43,255 nt of DNA from an uncultured Clostridia bacterium (GTDB lineage Bacteria > Bacillota > Clostridia > Christensenellales > CALMFG01): NCBI GenBank assembly GCA_937863465.1, contig CALMFG010000188.1, forward strand, positions 1 to 43,255, given 5' to 3'. Below, in pieces: positions 25,294 to 34,894 of the stretch. The notes under the pieces were generated by a model. That model saw only the letters and a list, made by a program, of their open reading frames with translations. It had not been told where the DNA came from and ran no database searches. How positions within the stretch are numbered: position 1 is the stretch's first letter; every line of letters starts with the position of its first letter. The position numbers and the translations under genes are program-made.

Positions 25294-25760
25294 GCGTTTG
25301 TATCTATCCCGGGTCGTTCGACCCGATCACCCTGGGACACCTCGATATCATCACGCGCGGCAGCCAGATGTTCGATCAGGTCATCGTCTGTGTGATGGTG
25401 AACACCCAGAAGAGCCCGGCGTTTCCGCTGGAAAAGCGGCTGGAGATGATTAAAGCGTCGGTCAAGCACCTCGGCAATGTGTCGGTGGACAGCCACGCAG
25501 GGCTTTTGGTGGACTATGCCAAAAAGCAGAACGCCGGGATTATCCTGCGCGGCCTTCGTGCGGTATCCGATTTTGAAAACGAGTTTGCCATGGCGGCCAT
25601 GAACCGCCAGCTGGCGGGCGACGTGGAGACGGTGTTCCTCATGACGCGCACCGAGTACTCGTTCCTTTCGTCCAGCGTGGTGCGGGAGATTATCCGCTTT
25701 GGCGGCGACGTATCCGAACTGGTTCCCAAAGCGATTTTAAGCGATGTGAAAGAACTTTAA
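25290..25760 (+). CDS. coaD: Phosphopantetheine adenylyltransferase
   Basis: This 156-residue nucleotidyltransferase makes dephospho-CoA from 4'-phosphopantetheine and ATP. It has YPGSFDPITLGHLDII with the nucleotide-binding T-x-G-H motif (about residues 6-21), ILRGLRAVSDFENEFAMAAM (about 88-107) and SFLSSSVVREII, the C-terminal ATP loop. The length is typical of the hexameric bacterial enzyme. Its ATG overlaps the rsmD stop. polC follows after 39 bases with its own ribosome site. Confidence 0.96.
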   Translation: MSVCIYPGSFDPITLGHLDIITRGSQMFDQVIVCVMVNTQKSPAFPLEKRLEMIKASVKHLGNVSVDSHAGLLVDYAKKQNAGIILRGLRAVSDFENEFAMAAMNRQLAGDVETVFLMTRTEYSFLSSSVVREIIRFGGDVSELVPKAILSDVKEL

Positions 25761-25774
25761 GAAATAAGAGACTT

Positions 25775-25785
25775 TTGACTGTCAA
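25775..25785. promoter_or_regulatory. Short palindrome upstream of polC
   Basis: TTGACTGTCAA is a perfect palindrome around a central T, three bases before the polC Shine-Dalgarno. TTGACT resembles a -35, but no -10 lies at a fitting distance. It could be an operator or chance. Confidence 0.3.
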
Positions 25786-25799
25786 TCAGGGGGATTTTT

Positions 25800-28700
25800 G
25801 TGACAGGCGTTGATATAGAAAAATCAAAATTCAATCGGTTGGTGGCCGAGTGCTTCGAGCCTGCCGCACTCGCGGCGGTCAATATTCGGGAGATTTTCCT
25901 GCACAAAGCCAGCAACACCTACTATGTTATTTTCAATACCGAAAAAGTGTTCACCATGGCCGAAGAAGCGGCAATTGACCGCAAAAAGCATTCGGTCTTT
26001 TCGGGTATGCCCAAAGTGAAGTTTTTCTTCGATTATTCGGACCTCATTACCAAGGATCGCGCGATGATTGACCGAATCTTTGACCACGTCTATAACGAAT
26101 TTGTCTCATTCCGCCCGTATCTAAAGACCAGCCATGCCTATACCGACATGGGACGGTACCATATGGATTTTAAAACCGAGGCGGGCAAGCAGATGCTCTC
26201 GGATTTGGGCGTGGATTTGCGTATCAAAGAGCTCTTGTCTTTAACGTTCAGGAAGAACTACGCGCTGGCAGTGGGCATCGACCGCACACTGGAAGGGCGG
26301 GATGTTTCGGGCGTCAGCGTGCTGGAGCCCATGATGGAGACCGAAAAACCCAAAGCCCAAGAGACGCCGCAAGCCCCAAAAGCCGAAGCTAAGCGAAAAA
26401 CAGAAAAACCGCCATCCGGCAAGGTGCTGTTCGGCAAGGCCATCGCGCGAAAGCCGATGAAGATTTCCGATATCAACGATGAATCGGGCACGGTGGTGAT
26501 TGAAGGCGACGTGGTGGACTTTGACAGCCGTTCCTGTAAAAACGAGAGCGAGCTTATCTTGGTGCACGTCACCGATTACACCAACACCATCCTCTGCAAG
26601 ATGTTCATCAAAAAGGCGCAGTTCGAAAAGATTAAAGCCAGCATCAAAGGCGCGCATATCAAACTCAGCGGGAAAGTCTCGTATGACAAATTCAGCAAAG
26701 AACTGGTGGTCAACCCCATCGAGAATATCGTGACCCTGCCCACCGAAGCGCCCAAGGACACCGCCGAGAAAAAGCGCATCGAACTGCATCTGCACACTGT
26801 GATGAGTCAGGAGGATTCGACCATCCAGATTGCCGATGCCGTCAAGCGCGCCAAAGCGTTTGGGCACAAAGCACTGGCCATCACCGACCACGGCGTGGTG
26901 CAGGCCTACCCGACGGCGCAGAACGAAGCCAAACGGGCGGGCATCGATATCATCTACGGCATGGAAGCCTATATGACGCTGGACCGGGCCGACGCCTACA
27001 AAGGCGTGCGGGATATTCCGCTGTCGGGCGAATTCGTTGTGGCGGACATTGAAACCACGGGATTTTCGCCGGTGGCCGAACGCATCATCGAAATCGGTGC
27101 GGTGAAGGTGAAAGACGGCAAGCTGGGTGAAACGTTCTCGATGTTTGTTGATCCGGGAAAACCGATTCCGCTGGAGATTACGCGGCTGACCGGCATATCG
27201 CCGGAAATGGTGCTGGGCGCCTCCGGGCAGGAAGCGGCGATTAAAGCGTTTAAGGCCTTTGCGGGGGCTGCCTGCATCGTGGCGCATAACGCCGATTTTG
27301 ACCTGTCGTTTTTCCGTTCCACTGGGGCGCGGTATGGCGTATACTTCACCGAAAACCCGGTGCTGGATACGCTGGGGCTTTCGCGCTGTCTGCTCTCGCA
27401 GAATAAAAACCATAAGCTGGACACGGTCGTTCGGCATTTTGACATTCCACTAAATCATCATCGCGCCCTGAACGACGCCACGGCCACGGCCGAGGTGCTG
27501 ATTCGCTTTTTTGATATGATGAAAGCTATGAATATCTTAAGTACGGCGCAAATCAACAGCGGCCTTGCCAGCCTGAAAGGCAAACAGAACAACAAGGTGT
27601 ACCACACCATTCTGCTCTGCAAAAACAAGACCGGCTTAAAAAACCTCTATCAGATGGTTTCCCATTCGCATATCGAGGGGTTCTATCGCACGCCGCGCAT
27701 CACCAAGGCACTGCTGGAAGAACATCGTGAGGGGCTCCTCATCGGTTCAGCATGCGAAAAAGGCGAAGTGTTCCAAGCGGTGCTGCAGGGCATCTCGGAC
27801 GCCGGTCTGGACGAAATCGCCAAATTCTACGATTACTTTGAGATTCAGCCGGACGGCAACAACGGATTCCTCATCCGCGAAGGCAGCGTGAAGGACGCCG
27901 AAGCACAGCATGCCATGAACCGGCGCATCATCGAACTCGGCAAACGGCACGGCAAGCTGACTGTGGCCACCACCGACGCACATTTCTTAGAGGAACGGGA
28001 CGCGGTGTTCCGCGAGATTCTGATGCGCGCTAAAAAGTTTCAGGATGCCGAGTTGCAGCCGCCGCTGTTTTTCCGTTCCACCGACGAAATGCTGAAAGAA
28101 TTTGAATATCTCGGCAAGGAAACGGCTGAGGAAGTGGTCGTCACCAACACGCACAAAATCTATGCGCAGATTGAGAAATTCCCGCTGTTCCCCAGCGAGC
28201 CCGCTATGCCCAAGATTGAGGACGCCGACGAAAAGCTGAAAACACTGGCTTACGACACCGCGCACGCCATGTATGGCGAAACGCTGCCTGACATTGTCGA
28301 AAAGCGGCTGGACCGCGAGATGAAACCCATCATCGGGCATGGTTTTTCGGTGCTGTATTACATCGCCCATATGCTGATTAAGGACTCGTACGACAACGGC
28401 TATGTGGTGGGTTCCCGGGGCTCTGTCGGGTCGTCCTTTGCGGCCACCGTCACCGGCGTCACCGAGGTCAACCCCCTGCCGCCGCATTACCGCTGCGGAC
28501 ATTGCCGGTACTCGGATTTTGATGTGGACAGAACGCTGTATAAATGCGGCGTGGATCTGCCGCCCAAGACCTGCCCGAAATGCGGCGAAGCGATGATTGC
28601 CGATGGGTTCGATATTCCGTTCGAAACGTTTTTGGGACTCAACGCGGATAAGGTGCCGGATATCGACCTCAATTTCTCGGGCGAATATCAGCCAAAAGCG

Positions 28701-30095
28701 CATAAATGGACGATTAACTTTTTCGGCGCATCCCACGTATTCCGCGCCGGAACCATATCGACCATATCCGACAAGACCGCATTCGGCTACGTGAAGAACT
28801 ATGCCGAAGAGACGGGGAAGCACATCTCAAACGCCGAGATTACGCGGCTGGCCAAAGGCATTGTGGGCGTTAAGCGCACCACGGGACAGCATCCGGGCGG
28901 ACTGGTTGTTGTGCCCAAAGATCAGGATATTCACGATTACACGCCGGTGCAAAAACCGGCCAACGATATGGAGAGTGATTCGGTCACCACGCATTTCGAC
29001 TTCGATTCGATGCACGATACGCTGGTCAAACTGGATATTCTGGGTCACGACGACCCGACCATGCTGCGTCTCTTGACCGACATCAGCGGCGTGGACGCCA
29101 AGAGTGTGCCCCTAAACGACGCCGAAACCATGACGCTGTTCTCGTCATTGGAAGCGCTGAAGCTTTCGCCCGAAAAGATGCTGGGCAGCGAGGTCGGCAC
29201 ATTCGGCATCCCTGAATTCGGCACCAAGTTTGTGCGCGGAATACTGCAGATGACCAAGCCCACCACCATGGCCGAATTGGTGCGCATCTCCGGCCTGTCG
29301 CACGGCACCAACGTATGGCAGGGCAACGCCGAACTTCTGATTAAAGAGGGTAAAGTCACCTTAAGCGACGTCATCGCCACACGCGACGACATCTACAACA
29401 CACTTCTGGAATACGGCGTGGAAGGCAAGCTGGCTTTCTTCACCATGGAGAATGTCCGAAAAGGACGGGGATTGACGGACGAGATGGAGACCGCCATGCG
29501 CGAAAAGAGTGTACCCGAATGGTTCATCGATTCCTGTAAAAAGATATCCTACATGTTCCCCAAAGCCCACGCGGTGGCTTACGTGACCATGGCGCTCCGC
29601 ATCGCCTATTTTAAGGTACATCATCCGCAGGCCTACTACGCCGCTTACTTCACGGTGCGGGCGGATAACTTCGATGCGAGCTATGTGACCGGCAACGGCG
29701 ACGTCATCCGCGCACATATCGCCGCCATCGAGAAAAAGCAGAACGAAGGGAAGGCCTCCAACAACGAGATCAACATGATCACCTATCTGGAAGTGGCTTT
29801 GGAGATGTACGAGCGGGGCATCGGCTTTTTGCCGGTGGACCTAAGTAAGTCCCACGCGAAAACGTATACGATTGAAGGCCAATACATTCGTCTGCCTTTC
29901 TCGGCATTGCCGGGCATCGGCGGGAACGCGGCCGATAATCTGTACGAGCAGGCCAGGATTTCGCCCTTTATTTCCAAAGAGGACATCAAAAACCGCGCCA
30001 AGGCGAGCAGCACCGTGCTGGCCGCTCTGGAGGAGTTTGGATGCCTTTCCGGCATCTCGTCCGAAAATCAGGTCAGTTTTTTTGACATGGCATAA
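25800..30095 (+). CDS. polC: DNA polymerase III alpha subunit, Gram-positive PolC type
   Basis: This 1431-residue replicative polymerase shows the PolC order: N-terminal region (1-220), OB-fold (about 225-320), split PHP domain beginning IELHLHTVMSQEDS (about 326), a DEDDh proofreading exonuclease inserted in it (FVVADIETTGFSP at about 411, HNADFDLSFFR, HHRALNDATATAEV), a zinc-binding segment with CGHC and CPKC (about 897-935), the palm with PDIDLNFSGEYQ carrying catalytic aspartates (about 951-962), and the fingers and helix-hairpin-helix part. GTG 25800 is preceded by CAGGGGGA. It has its own Shine-Dalgarno and is followed by a strong promoter. Confidence 0.97.
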   Translation: MTGVDIEKSKFNRLVAECFEPAALAAVNIREIFLHKASNTYYVIFNTEKVFTMAEEAAIDRKKHSVFSGMPKVKFFFDYSDLITKDRAMIDRIFDHVYNEFVSFRPYLKTSHAYTDMGRYHMDFKTEAGKQMLSDLGVDLRIKELLSLTFRKNYALAVGIDRTLEGRDVSGVSVLEPMMETEKPKAQETPQAPKAEAKRKTEKPPSGKVLFGKAIARKPMKISDINDESGTVVIEGDVVDFDSRSCKNESELILVHVTDYTNTILCKMFIKKAQFEKIKASIKGAHIKLSGKVSYDKFSKELVVNPIENIVTLPTEAPKDTAEKKRIELHLHTVMSQEDSTIQIADAVKRAKAFGHKALAITDHGVVQAYPTAQNEAKRAGIDIIYGMEAYMTLDRADAYKGVRDIPLSGEFVVADIETTGFSPVAERIIEIGAVKVKDGKLGETFSMFVDPGKPIPLEITRLTGISPEMVLGASGQEAAIKAFKAFAGAACIVAHNADFDLSFFRSTGARYGVYFTENPVLDTLGLSRCLLSQNKNHKLDTVVRHFDIPLNHHRALNDATATAEVLIRFFDMMKAMNILSTAQINSGLASLKGKQNNKVYHTILLCKNKTGLKNLYQMVSHSHIEGFYRTPRITKALLEEHREGLLIGSACEKGEVFQAVLQGISDAGLDEIAKFYDYFEIQPDGNNGFLIREGSVKDAEAQHAMNRRIIELGKRHGKLTVATTDAHFLEERDAVFREILMRAKKFQDAELQPPLFFRSTDEMLKEFEYLGKETAEEVVVTNTHKIYAQIEKFPLFPSEPAMPKIEDADEKLKTLAYDTAHAMYGETLPDIVEKRLDREMKPIIGHGFSVLYYIAHMLIKDSYDNGYVVGSRGSVGSSFAATVTGVTEVNPLPPHYRCGHCRYSDFDVDRTLYKCGVDLPPKTCPKCGEAMIADGFDIPFETFLGLNADKVPDIDLNFSGEYQPKAHKWTINFFGASHVFRAGTISTISDKTAFGYVKNYAEETGKHISNAEITRLAKGIVGVKRTTGQHPGGLVVVPKDQDIHDYTPVQKPANDMESDSVTTHFDFDSMHDTLVKLDILGHDDPTMLRLLTDISGVDAKSVPLNDAETMTLFSSLEALKLSPEKMLGSEVGTFGIPEFGTKFVRGILQMTKPTTMAELVRISGLSHGTNVWQGNAELLIKEGKVTLSDVIATRDDIYNTLLEYGVEGKLAFFTMENVRKGRGLTDEMETAMREKSVPEWFIDSCKKISYMFPKAHAVAYVTMALRIAYFKVHHPQAYYAAYFTVRADNFDASYVTGNGDVIRAHIAAIEKKQNEGKASNNEINMITYLEVALEMYERGIGFLPVDLSKSHAKTYTIEGQYIRLPFSALPGIGGNAADNLYEQARISPFISKEDIKNRAKASSTVLAALEEFGCLSGISSENQVSFFDMA

Positions 30096-30110
30096 ACTTG
30101 GATAATTTCA

Positions 30111-30139
30111 TGGACATTCGATGGAAATTCGTATATACT
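30111..30139 (+). promoter_or_regulatory. Promoter of secD-secF
   Basis: TGGACA (30111-30116) and TATACT (30134-30139) are separated by 17 bases, each with one mismatch to consensus. Transcription would start about 30146, leaving a leader of about 60 bases that contains TAGGAGG before ATG 30205. Confidence 0.7.
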
Positions 30140-30204
30140 GTTAAATTGACAAATGAATAGGACGGGGGAAGCAACGCCCTTGTTTTTTAGGAGGCAGTTT
30201 TTTT

Positions 30205-31488
30205 ATGAAGTTTCGCAATGCACTATTGCTCATTGCAATCATTGCAATCGTCGGCGGACTCATATTCATCGGCATTACGGGCGCTCACTTTGGCATCTAC
30301 AAAGTCGATCCGCTGTATAAGCAGGTGAACCTGGGCCTTGACCTGACCGGCGGTGCGTATGTTGTATATGAAGTAGATAATCCGGACCAGGTTGATGACC
30401 TGGACTCAAAGATTGAAGGCACGATGACCGTGTTCCGAAACCGTCTGGACGCCAAGGGCTTCACCGAAGCGACGATTGCCCAGCAGGGAACCGATCGTAT
30501 TCGTGTGGAAGTGCCGTTCAACTCGGAAGACGGACAGGGCGCAGACCCGAACATGATCAGCGAAGTTCTGGGCAAAGCGGCCAAGCTGACCATTGTGACC
30601 CCAGACGGGGATGTGGTGGTTGAAGGCGACGAGATGGTCTCGGCTGTTGCACAGCAAGGCTATTCCGACACCGGCGTGCTCCAGTATCAGGTGGCGTTTA
30701 AGCTTTCCAGTGAAGCAGCCACAAAATTCGCTGAAGCGACTCAGAAATACCTCGGCCAGGCATTGTCCATCTATGTGGATGATACCATGATTTCTTCACC
30801 CACTGTTGAAGGCGTTATCGCTGGCGGCGAAGGCGTCATCACGGGAAGCTTCACATCGGAAGAAGCCATCGATTTGGCCATCCAGATTGAATCTGGTGCA
30901 TTGCCGCTTGAACTACACGAAATTGAACAGCGGTCGATTTCAGCCACGCTGGGTGTGGATGCGCTCTCCAAGAGCCTCTTTGCCGGCGCCATCGGCATCG
31001 CGATTCTGTTCCTGTTTATGATTGTATACTATCGTCTGCCCGGCCTTATCGCCGATATGGCGCTGGTCATCTATATGTTCATCCTGCTGCTCCTGCTTTC
31101 AACAATCAAAGGCATCCAGCTGACATTGCCAGGTATTGCAGGTATCATCCTCTCCATCGGTATGGCGGTGGATGCGAACGTTATCATCTTTGAGCGATTC
31201 AAAGAGGAGCTGCGGTTGGGTAAATCCTTACGCACATCGCTGACGAGTGGATATCATAAAGCGTTGAGAACGATTCTCGATTCGAATATCACCACCATAC
31301 TCGCGGCGGTTGTTCTGATGATTTTCGGCAAAGGCGTGATCAAAAGCTTTGCCTATACGCTCACACTCGGTATTATCGTTTCAATGTTTACCGCGCTCTT
31401 CGTCACGCGCTGGTTCTTAAGACTGTTTATGAATATCGGTATCAAGAACAAAGTGCTGTATGGCGGAAGGAGGGTTGAAAATGACTAG
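30205..31488 (+). CDS. secD: Protein translocase subunit SecD
   Basis: This 427-residue RND-type membrane protein helps pull exported proteins through SecYEG using the ion gradient. It has one N-terminal membrane helix (about residues 5-27), the LGLDLTGGAYVVYEV signature (about 49-63), a periplasmic-type P1 region and a C-terminal block of five helices with VDANVIIFERFKEEL. It is shorter than E. coli SecD, as is normal in Clostridia with separate SecD and SecF. TAGGAGGCAG precedes the ATG. The 3' end overlaps secF by eight bases. Confidence 0.96.
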   Translation: MKFRNALLLIAIIAIVGGLIFIGITGAHFGIYKVDPLYKQVNLGLDLTGGAYVVYEVDNPDQVDDLDSKIEGTMTVFRNRLDAKGFTEATIAQQGTDRIRVEVPFNSEDGQGADPNMISEVLGKAAKLTIVTPDGDVVVEGDEMVSAVAQQGYSDTGVLQYQVAFKLSSEAATKFAEATQKYLGQALSIYVDDTMISSPTVEGVIAGGEGVITGSFTSEEAIDLAIQIESGALPLELHEIEQRSISATLGVDALSKSLFAGAIGIAILFLFMIVYYRLPGLIADMALVIYMFILLLLLSTIKGIQLTLPGIAGIILSIGMAVDANVIIFERFKEELRLGKSLRTSLTSGYHKALRTILDSNITTILAAVVLMIFGKGVIKSFAYTLTLGIIVSMFTALFVTRWFLRLFMNIGIKNKVLYGGRRVEND

Positions 31489-32413
31489 ATTTAAAGTGGT
31501 TTCCAAAGCAAAATACTTTATTTCGGCCTCCATTATCGTCATCCTGATTGGTGTCGGTTTTGGCTTGTTTAACGGAATCAACCTTGGCATCGACTTTACC
31601 GGCGGCACACTGATGACCATTGAACTCGGTCAGGAATTTGATGTTGCGGATATCAATGAAGTGCTGGTTGCCAATGGCATTAAAGACGCGCCGGTTGTTA
31701 AAACCAGCGAGGAAGCCGGAAGCGCCATGACGCAGGCGCAGATTCGGATTAAGAATGTGGACGGCGTTAAAACGGAAGAATTGCGTACTGCCATTCTGGA
31801 CGGTTTACAGGAAAAATATCCTGACGCGGTCGTTTTCGACGGTGAAACAATCGGCGGAGTCACCAGTTCGGAGATTATCACCAACGCCATCCTTTCGGTG
31901 GTTATCGCTTCGGCACTGATGCTGGTATACATCTGGATTCGTTTTGAACTGTTTTCGGGCATCGCGGCGGTGGTCGCGCTGGTTCATGATATTCTCATCA
32001 TGTCGTCGATTATGATCATCTTCCACAAGCAGGTGAACAGCCCGTACATCGCGGCCGTTCTGACCATTGTGGGTTATTCCATCAACGACACCATCGTGCT
32101 GTTTGACCGTATTCGTGAAAACAACCGAATCTACTCGCACGCGGAATATACCCGCGCGGAAGTGGCGGACATCTCGTTTAACGAGACGCTGTCCAGAACG
32201 CTGAATACTTCGCTGACCACACTCATGACCATCACCTGTGTGTACATCTTCGGTGTGGACTCCATCAAGGAATTCGCTTTCCCACTCATCGTGGGTCTCA
32301 TCAGCGGAACGTACTCGTCTATTTTCATCGCTGCGCCAATTTGGGTATGGCTGATGAATCGTTCGCTTAAGAAACTTGGCATCAAGCAGAAGACCAAAGT
32401 TAAAAAAGCGTAA
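31481..32413 (+). CDS. secF: Protein translocase subunit SecF
   Basis: This 310-residue partner of SecD has the N-terminal helix (about residues 13-32), the NGINLGIDFTGGTLMTIEL signature and a C-terminal five-helix block with GYSINDTIVLFDRIRENNRI, the SecF hallmark, followed by LSRTLNTSLTTLMTI. The frame is open from 31460, but ATG 31481, with AAGGAGGG seven bases upstream, is clear. It overlaps secD by eight bases, so equal translation is expected. A strong terminator follows. Confidence 0.96.
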   Translation: MTRFKVVSKAKYFISASIIVILIGVGFGLFNGINLGIDFTGGTLMTIELGQEFDVADINEVLVANGIKDAPVVKTSEEAGSAMTQAQIRIKNVDGVKTEELRTAILDGLQEKYPDAVVFDGETIGGVTSSEIITNAILSVVIASALMLVYIWIRFELFSGIAAVVALVHDILIMSSIMIIFHKQVNSPYIAAVLTIVGYSINDTIVLFDRIRENNRIYSHAEYTRAEVADISFNETLSRTLNTSLTTLMTITCVYIFGVDSIKEFAFPLIVGLISGTYSSIFIAAPIWVWLMNRSLKKLGIKQKTKVKKA

Positions 32414-32438
32414 AAAAGATTAAAAAGTTATGAAAAAA

Positions 32439-32469
32439 AGCCTTTCCGTATACTATCGGGAAGGCTTTT
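32439..32469 (+). terminator. Intrinsic terminator of secDF
   Basis: AGCCTTTCCG (32439-32448) pairs with CGGGAAGGCT (32457-32466) with one G-T pair, flanked by A-run and TTTT. A-runs on the left make it partly bidirectional. Confidence 0.88.
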
Positions 32470-32470
32470 C

Positions 32471-32479
32471 TGATATGAT
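32471..32479 (+). promoter_or_regulatory. Extended -10 promoter for recJ-rel
   Basis: TGATATGAT fits an extended -10 directly behind the secDF terminator and 25 bases before the recJ start. No good -35 lies at the proper distance. Confidence 0.45.
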
Positions 32480-32504
32480 TTAAGAGAGCGAAAAGAAGGT
32501 CCGC

Positions 32505-34892
32505 ATGATTAAATCGAGATATGAGTTTTCGAAAAACGATATGGAGATCGCCGCGGCACTGGGCAAGTCCCTGGATTTGCCGAATGCGGTGGCGCTTCTG
32601 TTGCTGCGTCAGGGCGTTCGGACGCCGGCGGAGGCACAGTCTTTCTTCTCGCCGAGTTTTAATGACCTGCATGACCCGTTTCTCATGAAGAACATGACCG
32701 AATCGGTCGAGCAGATTCGCTTGAATCTGAGTGCAGGCAAAAAAATCGCGGTGTTCTGCGATTATGATGTGGACGGCACGTCGGCATGCAGCATCCTGTA
32801 CTTCTATTTTAAAAAAATCGGTGTGACGATCGATTACTATACGCCCGACCGGAACAACGACGGTTACGGGCTTAACGCGTCGGCCGTAAAAGAGATTGTG
32901 GACGCGGGCACCGATCTCGTCATCACGGTGGACTGCGGCATCACGAATGTGGCCGAAACCGCTATGCTGACCGATGCGGGCGTCACAGTCATCGTCACCG
33001 ACCATCATGAATGCGGCGAAGTTCTGCCGGATACGCCGTATATCTTAAACCCAAAACAGCCCGGGTGCCCATACCCATATGATTTTCTTTCGGGCGCAGG
33101 CATCGCGTTTAAGCTGGTGCAGGCGCTGGGCGGCCGGGACGCGATGGATGTCATCGATTATGCGGCACTGGGCACGGTGGCGGATATTGTGCCGCTGACC
33201 GGCGAAAACCGCATCATCGCCAAACTGGGTCTTGAAAAGATGAACACGGCTTTGTCACCGGGGCTGAAGCTATTGCGGCCGTATGTGCTGCCCGACAATA
33301 AGGCCATCGACGAGTATCATATCGGATTCGGGTTCGGCCCGCGCATCAATGCCGCGGGACGTATGGAATCGGCGCACTTGGCGCTGGATATGATGCTGGC
33401 CGAAAACGAGACGCCCCAGGCCAAAAAAGCGGCCGAGCGGCTGAACAGCCTCAACGACGAACGAAAAGATATCTGTGACGGCATCGTTTTAGAAGCGATG
33501 ACGCAGGTGATTAAAGAAAATTCGCTGAAAGAACCCGGCGCCATCTTTGTGATCGGCGATTGGGAGCCCGGCGTGGTGGGCATCTGCGCTTCACGTATCG
33601 CCGCGCGATTTGGACGTCCGGTGCTGGTCTTTGCCAGAAAAGGCGATGAAGCGGTGTGCTCGGCGCGAAGCATCGATGCCGTCAACATCTATGATGTGCT
33701 GAATAATTTCAACGAATATTATACCAAATTCGGCGGGCATCATATGGCGGCGGGGCTGACCATTCAGACCCGCGACTATGAGACGCTGAAAGAAAAAGTC
33801 AACCGACATCTGGCCGAGCAGTACGGCGAGGATGTGTTTATTCCGGCCGTTACGTACGATATCGAAGTGAAAGGCAATTTGTCAGAGAAATTTGCCGAAG
33901 CGGTGACACGGCTTGCGCCCTACGGTACCGAGAACCCCAAACCGCGGCTGTTGTTCCGCGACAGGGCGGTGCGACAGAAGAATTACTTCGGGAAAACCGG
34001 GCGGTCGCACTTTAAATTTAACCTCAACGAAAACGGCCAGCCGCTGTCCGCCATCAAGTTTTTCTACGACGAGAAGGACGACGCCATCGTGCGCGCCGAT
34101 GTAATCGGCAGTGTCAACATCAGCGATTACATGGGGCGGCCTGAAATCTTTGTCGAGTACATGGAATCGACTGATTTGGATGAATATATGGTCATGCCGG
34201 CCTTTGCTTATGAGCGGGCACTGGAAAATCTCACCGCGATATTGGATGGGTCAGGAAACGGCGGGAAGCCAGTGGATTTAGATGAATGCATGGCAACCAT
34301 CCAGGCGCAGGTGAAAAAAAGCCCGTTCGGGCTGGCGGTGCGGGTGGAGGACATTTTCCAGTATCGATTGCTGGCGACCCACCGCGAGATGAAAACGCTG
34401 ATTGCGGATGGGAAATTGCTCATTAAAATGGCCAACGAGTACCATGTACCGCTGAACGCGGTGGTGTTCAGTGAAAAGGACTTTCTTGCCTTAAAGCCCT
34501 ACCGCGAAGTGATGTCGTTCTCGCCCAAAGCGCAGAATTTCGGCGAAAGCAGAACGACTGTTATGTCCGTAAAAGAACTGAACGATTTATATCGGGAAAA
34601 AGGCAAGCGGTTTTATGTGGACAAGAAAGACATGGCGGCGGTGTTCGGCTGGCTGAAGCAGAACGAAAAGGACGAGCGAAAGCACCCGAACAAAGAAACG
34701 CTTTATGCGGAGATGGCCAGAGAAACGGGGCTTGCCGTGGAACAGGCAGTATCGGGAATTGCGGTTCTGGATGCGCTACGATTGATAGATATCGAAAAAT
34801 CTGATAGTATTATAATCAAAATTGTTCCTCAAGACGAAAAGAAAGACTTAAGCGACGCCGCGGTGTATGCGGCGCTGCAGAGGCTGAAATAA
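32505..34892 (+). CDS. recJ: Single-strand-specific 5'-3' exonuclease RecJ
   Basis: This 795-residue DHH-family nuclease acts in recombination and mismatch repair. Catalytic motifs are CDYDVDGTSACSIL (about residues 83-96), ITVDCGITNV, VIVTDHHECG (about 161-170), the DHHA1 region with GDWEPGVVGICASRIAARFG (about 349-368) and the glycine-rich KFGGHHMAAGL. An OB-fold and an extra C-terminal region of about 200 residues follow, as in Bacillota RecJ. AGAAGG precedes ATG 32505. rel begins two bases after the stop. Confidence 0.95.
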   Translation: MIKSRYEFSKNDMEIAAALGKSLDLPNAVALLLLRQGVRTPAEAQSFFSPSFNDLHDPFLMKNMTESVEQIRLNLSAGKKIAVFCDYDVDGTSACSILYFYFKKIGVTIDYYTPDRNNDGYGLNASAVKEIVDAGTDLVITVDCGITNVAETAMLTDAGVTVIVTDHHECGEVLPDTPYILNPKQPGCPYPYDFLSGAGIAFKLVQALGGRDAMDVIDYAALGTVADIVPLTGENRIIAKLGLEKMNTALSPGLKLLRPYVLPDNKAIDEYHIGFGFGPRINAAGRMESAHLALDMMLAENETPQAKKAAERLNSLNDERKDICDGIVLEAMTQVIKENSLKEPGAIFVIGDWEPGVVGICASRIAARFGRPVLVFARKGDEAVCSARSIDAVNIYDVLNNFNEYYTKFGGHHMAAGLTIQTRDYETLKEKVNRHLAEQYGEDVFIPAVTYDIEVKGNLSEKFAEAVTRLAPYGTENPKPRLLFRDRAVRQKNYFGKTGRSHFKFNLNENGQPLSAIKFFYDEKDDAIVRADVIGSVNISDYMGRPEIFVEYMESTDLDEYMVMPAFAYERALENLTAILDGSGNGGKPVDLDECMATIQAQVKKSPFGLAVRVEDIFQYRLLATHREMKTLIADGKLLIKMANEYHVPLNAVVFSEKDFLALKPYREVMSFSPKAQNFGESRTTVMSVKELNDLYREKGKRFYVDKKDMAAVFGWLKQNEKDERKHPNKETLYAEMARETGLAVEQAVSGIAVLDALRLIDIEKSDSIIIKIVPQDEKKDLSDAAVYAALQRLK

Positions 34893-34894
34893 AT

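Noticed and set aside
26241-27437. Minus-strand open frame of 398 codons inside polC
   Set aside because: It lies fully opposite conserved PolC exonuclease and PHP coding sequence, and its translation is rich in His, Arg and Phe, typical of a shadow frame in GC-rich DNA.
30160-30190. GGGGG...CCC followed by six T as an attenuator in the secD leader
   Set aside because: Only about three consecutive base pairs can form, which is too weak for a terminator.
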